NCBI GenBank assembly: GCA_002325645.1
Contig: DCSN01000082.1
Coordinates: 1-11,433, forward strand
Direction: 5' to 3'
Length of the DNA stretch: 11,433 bases
Origin: Pseudanabaena sp. UBA1465
GTDB taxonomy: Bacteria; Cyanobacteriota; Cyanobacteriia; Pseudanabaenales; Pseudanabaenaceae
Shown: positions 6,367 to 11,433 of the stretch, in pieces
How positions within the stretch are numbered: position 1 is the first letter of the stretch
Layout of the letters: each line of letters begins with the position of its first letter
Notes under the pieces: generated by a model
Databases searched by the model: none
The model's input: only the letters and a program-made list of their open reading frames with translations
Told to the model about the DNA's origin: nothing
Program-made: the position numbers and the translations under genes

Positions 6367-7653
6367 ATGACGATCGCCCCAACATCAAATCCATCATCGC
6401 CAAATCCATCATCGCCAAATCCATCAGATCAACCAGTACTTTGGCTGCAAGTCTGGAGCCTTGCCTCAGTGCAGGGGGCGATCACATTGACTTGGATTGC
6501 CTATTCGGTGTACTTGCCCAAGTTTATCGAACAGGTATTTGCCTATCCCACTAGTCAGGCGCAGCAATTTGCCGCGCTGTTGTTGGTAATCGAAAGTGCG
6601 ATCGCGGTGATTGTGGAGCCATTATTTGGCGGATTGTCTGATCGCTGGCAGCGTTGGTATAGCACCCGAATGCCCTTGATTGTGGCAGGGGTAATCGCGG
6701 CGACGGCTTTGTTTATTGGCTTGCCCTCGGTGGTCATTTTTGGGGGCGCGAATGATGTCACTCGTTTGCTATTGCCACTCCTTGCGGTCTTATGGGCAAT
6801 GATGATGGCAACCTTTCGCAGTCCCGTTATTTGCTTAATTGGTAGCTTTGCGGGATCAACGAAATTACCCCTTGCAGGTAGCATTTTAACTTTGGTCGGT
6901 GGCTTAATTGGTTCAATTAGACCTTTAGCGACAAATTTTATTCTGGGATTGGGCGCACCGATCACCTTTGCGATCGCCTCCTTTTCATTGCTCGCAGGGG
7001 TAGCAGGTTTACGCAATGCCATGCTTTACATTCCCAAACAGCTTAATCCTGAATTGGAGAAACATGAACCTCTGCCATTTCGAGATTATTTAAGGAATTT
7101 CGCGATCGTTATGTTTGTGGGTGCAACCCTTGGTTTAGGGATGAGATTATTCGGCGATGTGCTACGGGGAACCTATAGCAACGAGATTACTAAACTTACA
7201 GGATTATCGATTGACATATTAATGGGATCGACATTAATAATTCAGGCTTTATTAGCCCTCGCTACGGGGCAAATCTCGAAATTAATTGACAACAAACGAT
7301 TAATGCTGTTTAGTTTGGGCGGTTTTGCGGCAGGTTTAGGCTTGCTATCCGTAGGTTATGGCGCGATCGCGGCTCTTGTAATCCTCTTCTTGATGTTGAT
7401 CTGCCTCAGTGCAATCAATAATGGCATGGTTGCCTTTGCCCTGACGATGGTTCCCAAAGTATTTTCAGGTTTGACCGTTGGTTTGTTCTTTAGTGGTTTA
7501 TCAGGGGCGATCGCAATTTTTGGCTATCTAGTTCCCAAAACCTCCGCAATTCCCTTAGCCAATATGATTTTATTGACGATGATTGCTTTTCTGACCGCAG
7601 GTGTAGGCATTGCCTTAGGAGATCGCATTACTCGCAAACTCATTGTTGATTAG
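6367..7653 (+). CDS. MFS transporter
   Basis: This 428-residue major facilitator superfamily protein has about twelve hydrophobic helices arranged as two halves around a polar central loop (about 218-240). The MFS motif A equivalent lies between helices 2 and 3 as GGLSDRWQRWYSTRMP (88-103), a variant reminiscent of the GPH/SLC45-type branch. The substrate cannot be told from sequence. The first 23 residues are a low-complexity Ser/Pro/Asn tail encoded by a 15-bp tandem repeat. The ATG at 6367 is well supported by GAGGG seven bases upstream. Its 3' end overlaps the convergent flavoprotein gene by 39 bp. It lies next to the polyketide cluster, so product export is possible, but it is on the opposite strand and may belong with the pentapeptide gene instead. 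Confidence 0.9.
   Translation: MTIAPTSNPSSPNPSSPNPSDQPVLWLQVWSLASVQGAITLTWIAYSVYLPKFIEQVFAYPTSQAQQFAALLLVIESAIAVIVEPLFGGLSDRWQRWYSTRMPLIVAGVIAATALFIGLPSVVIFGGANDVTRLLLPLLAVLWAMMMATFRSPVICLIGSFAGSTKLPLAGSILTLVGGLIGSIRPLATNFILGLGAPITFAIASFSLLAGVAGLRNAMLYIPKQLNPELEKHEPLPFRDYLRNFAIVMFVGATLGLGMRLFGDVLRGTYSNEITKLTGLSIDILMGSTLIIQALLALATGQISKLIDNKRLMLFSLGGFAAGLGLLSVGYGAIAALVILFLMLICLSAINNGMVAFALTMVPKVFSGLTVGLFFSGLSGAIAIFGYLVPKTSAIPLANMILLTMIAFLTAGVGIALGDRITRKLIVD
6387..6426 (+). repeat. 15-bp in-frame tandem repeat in MFS N-terminus
   Basis: AAATCCATCATCGCC occurs at 6387-6401 and 6402-6416, followed by a 10-base partial copy at 6417-6426. Being a multiple of three, it only lengthens or shortens an SSPNP peptide repeat before the first helix. 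Confidence 0.85.
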
Positions 7654-8772
7654 CTGAGGTTTACCGCGAGTTGCACCGATAATCCAATTTCCTAAAGTGG
7701 GAACCATCTGACATAAACCCACGCCGATATTGGCGAGGGACGGCTGCACAAAGCAATTGTGCATCATCCTTCCCAATTGCAAGCGGGTTTGAAATTCCCT
7801 TTGCCATGCGATCACATATTGTTGTTTAAAGGCGATCGCGCTAATTTTATCTTCGAGAAACTGACTGACAAAGGGAACAGCTATTTCGGCGGAACGCAAA
7901 GCCATCGCCATACCATCCCCACAAAGCGGCGTAATCATGCCTGCGGTATCGCCAATCATACAAATATCGTTATGAAAGTTCTCCTTCCGCGCAAAGCTAA
8001 TCTGGCTTAAGCCTTGCAATGATGGCGAAGTGCGTTGCATATGACGGAAGCGATCGGCGAGTATAGGATTTTGCGCCAGAGATGAAGCAATACCTAACTC
8101 TGGATGGGTTGGCTCCTTCATCACGCGCTCATGGGCAATCCAACAAACATTAATCTCTCCCGTCTCAATTTGTGATAGTCCACAGTAGCCATTGGGAAAA
8201 CTATGTAATTCAATCACATCACCAATATCTACACCCGTAAAATGTCCTTTATAGGCAATCCAAGGCGATCGCTTTTGCATAAATTTACGATTGAGACTGC
8301 GATCGAGGGAAGATCGTTTTCCAAATGCCCCTAATACTAAGCGTCCCGAAAATTCTCCTTTGCTAGTACTCACCGTAAATCCTTCTGCTAAGTTCCCCGT
8401 AACGCCTGTAACTTTTGTATTATCAAGACAAGTTACATTTAAGCCCTGTGCGCGTTCAAATAGCATTAAATCCAATTGATAGCGACTCAAACCGAGGGCA
8501 GTGCTAGGCAATGGACAGCGAAAAGATGCACCGCCAGAGGTAGTCAAATAGGCTCGATGAATAGGCTGTGCGCCGATTCTGTGAACCTGTTCCAATATAC
8601 CTAGGTTCGCAAAGGCTTCGGTAACTTCAATGGATAGAAATTCGCCACAGAGTTTGTGCATTGGGTAATGGCTCTGCTCTAGCAGGAGAACTCGATAACC
8701 AAGTTTTGCTAGTTGAATAGCGGCACTACAGCCCGATAGCCCAGCACCGATCGCGATCGCGTCATAATTCAT
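7615..8772 (-). CDS. FAD-dependent oxidoreductase of the geranylgeranyl reductase-like/monooxygenase group
   Basis: This 385-residue flavoprotein has a Rossmann FAD-binding start, DAIAIGAGLSG with G9, G11 and G14, followed by E32 at the end of the second strand, which binds the ribose. A KLCGEFLS segment (40-47) resembles the cysteine/glycine turn seen in geranylgeranyl reductase-like proteins. The second FAD motif, IGDTAGMITPLCGDGM (273-288), contacts the flavin diphosphate. Family members hydroxylate aromatic substrates or reduce double bonds. Next to a type III PKS and a methyltransferase, a tailoring step on the polyketide ring or chain is the natural inference. The ATG at 8772 lies 8 bp after the yoeB stop, preceded only by a weak A-rich binding site (AAAGAAAA), suggesting translational coupling to the toxin gene. 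The last 39 bp overlap the convergent MFS gene. Confidence 0.9.
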   Translation of the reverse strand: MNYDAIAIGAGLSGCSAAIQLAKLGYRVLLLEQSHYPMHKLCGEFLSIEVTEAFANLGILEQVHRIGAQPIHRAYLTTSGGASFRCPLPSTALGLSRYQLDLMLFERAQGLNVTCLDNTKVTGVTGNLAEGFTVSTSKGEFSGRLVLGAFGKRSSLDRSLNRKFMQKRSPWIAYKGHFTGVDIGDVIELHSFPNGYCGLSQIETGEINVCWIAHERVMKEPTHPELGIASSLAQNPILADRFRHMQRTSPSLQGLSQISFARKENFHNDICMIGDTAGMITPLCGDGMAMALRSAEIAVPFVSQFLEDKISAIAFKQQYVIAWQREFQTRLQLGRMMHNCFVQPSLANIGVGLCQMVPTLGNWIIGATRGKPQLINNEFASNAIS

Positions 8773-8780
8773 ATTTTTCT

Positions 8781-9035
8781 TTAATAGTGATAGCGGATCT
8801 GAACCAGCGAAAGTACATTATCTTCAATCTTGTAAAGAATCCTATGCTCATCATCAATACGTCTAGACCAATATCCTGACAATCCATGTTTTAAAGGTTC
8901 TGGCTTGCCAATACCACTGTAAGGATTGCGTTGAATATCTTTAATCAGACTATTAATTCGGTTCAGTATTTTTTTGTCTGTTTTTTGCCAGTAAAGATAA
9001 TCTTCCCAAGCACGTTCTGAGAAAATAATCTTCAC
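8781..9035 (-). CDS. yoeB: YoeB/Txe-family mRNA interferase toxin
   Basis: YoeB binds the ribosomal A site and cleaves translated mRNA; its antitoxin YefM neutralises it. At 84 residues it has exactly the length of the E. coli protein and aligns without gaps from memory. The catalytic residues fall at the same positions: E46 in GKPEPLKH, R65 in DDEHRILY, and the C-terminal H83-Y84 of RYHY. The characteristic WSRRI (56-60) and YLYWQ..DK (13-21) segments are present, so the toxin appears intact. It starts with GTG, overlapping the yefM stop in a GTGA arrangement, which couples its translation to that of the antitoxin. The flavoprotein gene follows after 8 bp. Confidence 0.96.
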   Translation of the reverse strand: MKIIFSERAWEDYLYWQKTDKKILNRINSLIKDIQRNPYSGIGKPEPLKHGLSGYWSRRIDDEHRILYKIEDNVLSLVQIRYHY

Positions 9036-9283
9036 TCGATTAGCTCCCGTACAGTACCACCGCCAGATTCCAACTCGGAGATCGCCTCAAAAATTCGTTT
9101 AGCATTGTTACGACTCCTTAAGAGGTAAGCTGTCTCTGTAAGAGATTCATAATCTTCAAGAGATAGAAGTACTGCGGATGGTTGCTGGTGGCGCGTAATA
9201 ATCACAGGATCGTGATGATCACATACTTGATCGATCATTTTTGCCAAGTTGCTCTGTGCATCAACATAAGAAATTGCATTCAT
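9032..9283 (-). CDS. yefM: YefM/Phd-family antitoxin
   Basis: YefM neutralises YoeB through its C-terminal tail and, with the toxin as corepressor, represses their shared promoter. The 83 residues have the family form: an N-terminal DNA-binding Phd/YefM domain with ISYVDAQSNLAKMID (4-18), ITRHQQPSAVLLSLEDYESL (29-48), then ETAYLLRS (50-57), and a charged toxin-binding tail with GGGTVRELIE at the end. The length equals that of E. coli YefM. The ATG at 9283 is used; an in-frame-looking ATG four bases later is in another frame. Its stop overlaps the GTG start of yoeB. With the toxin it forms a complete type II module placed inside a biosynthetic gene train. Confidence 0.96.
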   Translation of the reverse strand: MNAISYVDAQSNLAKMIDQVCDHHDPVIITRHQQPSAVLLSLEDYESLTETAYLLRSRNNAKRIFEAISELESGGGTVRELIE

Positions 9284-9322
9284 AAAGTTATCGATCTGCT
9301 ATTGCTTGCTAGATTGTCAACG

Positions 9323-9328
9323 ATTATA
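9323..9328 (-). promoter_or_regulatory. Possible -10 box of the yefM-yoeB promoter
   Basis: A perfect TATAAT on the minus strand, about 40 bp upstream of the yefM start, would give a leader of roughly 33 nt. No good -35 hexamer sits 17 bp upstream (a HIP1 site is there instead). TTGACA lies just downstream of it, at 9320-9315, where it could form part of an operator. I found no clear YefM-type palindrome. Confidence 0.35.
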
Positions 9329-9408
9329 GCTTTTACATGAATAGGCGATCGCTAGTTACTACAAATGAAATGACGATTGGGAAGAAAATAGCACAGGAAT
9401 CTTTGGAA

Positions 9409-10146
9409 TTACTTCAATAAAACGATAGTGCTTAGTACCCAACGAAAGGCATAACGCCATTTGAGAGAGAAGTTGATTAAACCTGCGGAATTGGCGATGC
9501 TTTTTAACTCAGGAGATTTGAAGCCGCGCAAAACCGATAGAGGGGCATCATTTCGCACCATATCTACCGCAGGTAAAAGTCTTGTGAGGGCATAAATGCC
9601 GTAATAGGCGAAGGGATGGCGATGTAAGTCATTGATTAAAATTCCATGTTTAGATACACGCTGCATCGATCGCACAATTTGCACGGCATTCTCATGGGCA
9701 AAGTGATGTAAAAACATGGCGGCGATCGCAATATCAAACTCATCATCAGCATAGGGCAGCGACAGAGCGTCAGCAACTTCCACTTTGATTTTTGATTGCA
9801 GACTAGGCGGCAAGCGCTTTTGCAGAGCCGATCGCGCATAATCTACAGTCACAGGATTTGCATCGATCGCCACAACTTCGACATCAATGGCAGGGGACTG
9901 CGCCGCCGCCCACCGCAGAATATATTCTGGGAAATCACCAATGCCAGTTCCCAAATCGAGAATGCGTGTTGTTTGATTGGCTCTTGATTTTAAAAATGGA
10001 GCGATTACTTCCATCGTCGTCGCATATCCACCTAATAATTGATTGATTGGGCGTAACTGCTCTAGAGCATCAGTCAGACGTTCATCCTGAATGGTGAAAT
10101 CATCCATCAACTCATCTTGATCGGTGCGAATTTGAAATGAAGGCAT
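9409..10146 (-). CDS. Class I SAM-dependent methyltransferase of the type III PKS-associated group
   Basis: This 245-residue enzyme has a Rossmann-type methyltransferase fold. Motif I is ILDLGTGIGDF (62-72); an acidic ribose-binding residue is D95 in VVAIDANP; motif III is VADALSLPYADDEFDIA (124-140) with the acidic residue D126; FLHHF follows at 145-149. The N-terminal segment ELMDD (12-16), followed by LEQLRPINQLLGG (28-40), is a pattern I associate with methyltransferases encoded beside bacterial type III PKSs, which supports the ATG at 10146 over the internal Met14. It probably methylates a hydroxyl or ring carbon of the polyketide product; this is inferred from context. It follows the PKS gene by 75 bp, a spacer that includes a hairpin. 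Between its stop and yefM are 125 bp with no gene. Confidence 0.9.
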   Translation of the reverse strand: MPSFQIRTDQDELMDDFTIQDERLTDALEQLRPINQLLGGYATTMEVIAPFLKSRANQTTRILDLGTGIGDFPEYILRWAAAQSPAIDVEVVAIDANPVTVDYARSALQKRLPPSLQSKIKVEVADALSLPYADDEFDIAIAAMFLHHFAHENAVQIVRSMQRVSKHGILINDLHRHPFAYYGIYALTRLLPAVDMVRNDAPLSVLRGFKSPELKSIANSAGLINFSLKWRYAFRWVLSTIVLLK

Positions 10147-10183
10147 AGATATTCCTTAAATAATTTATTTTGCAGATCACCAA

Positions 10184-10203
10184 CAAGGGACTGAAGCCCC
10201 TTG
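10184..10203. repeat. Short hairpin between PKS and methyltransferase genes
   Basis: CAAGGG (10184-10189) pairs with CCCTTG (10198-10203) around an 8-base loop, with no run of T after it on the minus strand. It lies in the 75-bp spacer between two same-strand pathway genes, so it could lower read-through from PKS into the methyltransferase, protect mRNA ends, or be a dispersed repeat. Confidence 0.5.
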
Positions 10204-10221
10204 CCTATCAAGAGGGGTCTT

Positions 10222-11346
10222 TTAAACTTTCTGAAATAGACAACCTTCTATGGATAGCCCTGGTCCAAAGGCTAAGGCGATGCCATTCTGAAAAGTGGAA
10301 CTGTGGCGATCGCTGATTCCTGCTTGATGTTTTTCTAAAATCTCTTTGAGAATAAATAAAACCGTTGGCGAACTCATATTGCCATAACGCCGCAAAACCT
10401 GATAGGAATCAGCCACCATGCGATCGTTTAATGTAAAAATTGACTGAATTTGCTCAATAATTTTTCTACCCCCTGGATGAATTGCCCAAAAATCGAGATC
10501 ATTTTCCGTCAAATTATGTATTCCTAAGAAACTTTGCAAATAATTAGGTAAATATTCTGCAACTGTTTCAGGAACCTTTGGCGATAAACTCATTAAAAAG
10601 CCAGTATCACCAATTGTCCAGTTCATTAGCTCTTCCGTATTTTCTAACAAAAGACTATGACCATCGGTATAGGCGAGTTTGCCTTCCGCTTGGGAAAATG
10701 GTTGTGAAGTAAGAATGGCGGCGGCAGAGCCATCGGAAAATATGGCATTGATAATGGTATTTTCGAGGGTATCTGCAACTTGAAAATGCAAAGAACATAA
10801 CTCCACACAAACTAAAAGAACCTTAGCTTGGCGATCGCTTTGGCAAATTGCATGGGCAGATTTAAGTCCATTAAAGGCGGCATGACAGCCCATAAATCCA
10901 ATCATCGTGCGAGAAATCTCATAGGATAGCCCTAAATGCTTGATCAAGTGAATATCAATTCCAGGGGCAGAAAAGCCTGTGCAGCTAACCACAATTAAAT
11001 GGGTAATTTCTGAAGCAGTGAGTTGTGCCGTCGCGATCGCCTGTTGTGCTGATTGCAAAGCAATTTTTGGGGCATAGTTTGCATATATTTGGTTGCGGCT
11101 AAAGGTGCTGGGAATTGGTGTCAGTTCCCAGTTAGGTGGATAAAGTTCAAAATTTTGGAGATCGCCGCCATAGTCAGGGATACAGCTATAGCGATAATCA
11201 ATCCCTGAATTAGCATAAATTGAGGGAATTCTTTTTCTAATGGGAACCGATAAACCTTCGGTTTGTAACATAAAGTCTGCTGCTTCAGACTGGGTGAGCT
11301 TATAGGGTGGGTTAGCAGTAGCGATCGCTTCTAAAACTGTGTACAT
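10222..11346 (-). CDS. Type III polyketide synthase (chalcone/stilbene synthase family)
   Basis: This homodimeric ketosynthase extends an acyl-CoA starter with malonyl-CoA and cyclises the chain to a resorcinol, pyrone or phloroglucinol product. Numbered from the TTG at 11418, the Cys-His-Asn triad is complete: C178 in GFMGCHAAFNGLK, H314 in AIHPGGRK, and N347 in RYGNMSSPTVLF. GFGPG-like AFGPGLSIEG near the C-terminus is the family signature. I prefer the ATG at 11346 (MYTVLEAIATANPPY), because homologous proteins start with this strand; that gives 374 residues. The frame stays open upstream through a TTG at 11418 to the window edge, and those 24 extra residues look unrelated to the family, so the true 5' end is uncertain. 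With the methyltransferase and flavoprotein downstream, alkylresorcinol- or alkylpyrone-type lipids are the likely products; the starter unit cannot be read from sequence. Confidence 0.93.
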   Translation of the reverse strand: MYTVLEAIATANPPYKLTQSEAADFMLQTEGLSVPIRKRIPSIYANSGIDYRYSCIPDYGGDLQNFELYPPNWELTPIPSTFSRNQIYANYAPKIALQSAQQAIATAQLTASEITHLIVVSCTGFSAPGIDIHLIKHLGLSYEISRTMIGFMGCHAAFNGLKSAHAICQSDRQAKVLLVCVELCSLHFQVADTLENTIINAIFSDGSAAAILTSQPFSQAEGKLAYTDGHSLLLENTEELMNWTIGDTGFLMSLSPKVPETVAEYLPNYLQSFLGIHNLTENDLDFWAIHPGGRKIIEQIQSIFTLNDRMVADSYQVLRRYGNMSSPTVLFILKEILEKHQAGISDRHSSTFQNGIALAFGPGLSIEGCLFQKV

Positions 11347-11433
11347 TTGGTTAAATTGCCTAAGCTCCAACGAACAACCATGATTAATTAGTTCAGCATG
11401 AGTAAACTTAAAACCCAAATTGTCATGCCGCCC

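Noticed and set aside
6555..7022. Open reading frame of 155 codons on the minus strand inside the MFS gene
   Set aside because: It mirrors the coding pattern of a clear transporter gene, is rich in Lys/Pro/Ala without domain features, and has no independent support.
145..11000. HIP1 (GCGATCGC) copies as functional regulatory sites
   Set aside because: The palindrome is abundant genome-wide in many cyanobacteria and occurs here within codons and spacers alike; it is useful for taxonomy rather than as a local feature.
1..11433. CRISPR arrays, tRNA or rRNA genes, insertion sequences
   Set aside because: No regularly spaced repeats, tRNA-like cloverleaf or transposase-like reading frame was seen on either strand.

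Overview
The window looks like chromosomal DNA from a cyanobacterium. At least 20 copies of the cyanobacterial HIP1 palindrome (GCGATCGC) are scattered through genes and spacers. The gene content agrees: a large GAF/PAS histidine kinase, a secreted pentapeptide-repeat protein and a type III polyketide synthase cluster of a kind common in cyanobacteria. A filamentous, Pseudanabaena-like source is my impression from style, not something I can prove here.

Layout. Positions 14-1057 (minus) encode an unrecognised protein with two membrane segments near its N-terminus. The 480-bp spacer after it holds a decayed fossil of two unrelated protein families, DUF1016/YhcG-like and an HNH-nuclease C-terminal tail. 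Positions 1538-4186 (plus) encode a membrane-anchored HAMP-GAF-PAS-GAF histidine kinase. Its end faces gcvH (4223-4609, minus), and one symmetric hairpin can terminate both. Upstream of gcvH is a TerC/YkoY-type membrane protein (4706-5407, minus). A divergent spacer carrying two perfect hairpins separates it from a signal-peptide pentapeptide-repeat protein (5644-6309, plus) and an MFS transporter (6367-7653, plus).

The right-hand 3.8 kb is one minus-strand gene train. Read in transcription order it is a type III PKS (from about 11346 or further upstream, to 10222), a class I SAM methyltransferase (10146-9409), a complete yefM-yoeB toxin-antitoxin pair (9283-8781) and an FAD-dependent oxidoreductase (8772-7615). 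PKS, methyltransferase and flavoprotein together fit a small pathway making alkylresorcinol, alkylpyrone or a related modified phenolic lipid: the PKS builds the ring from an acyl starter and malonyl-CoA, then the other two methylate and oxidise or reduce it. The notable point is the toxin-antitoxin module sitting between the methyltransferase and the flavoprotein. It leaves only 8 bp between the toxin stop and the flavoprotein start, so the last pathway gene is probably read from the autoregulated toxin-antitoxin transcript. The convergent MFS gene overlaps the end of the flavoprotein gene by 39 bp.

I see no system that is clearly new to science. The best leads are the toxin-antitoxin insertion in the PKS cluster, the chimeric gene fossil at 1168-1440, and the set of compact GC-core hairpins found in several spacers.
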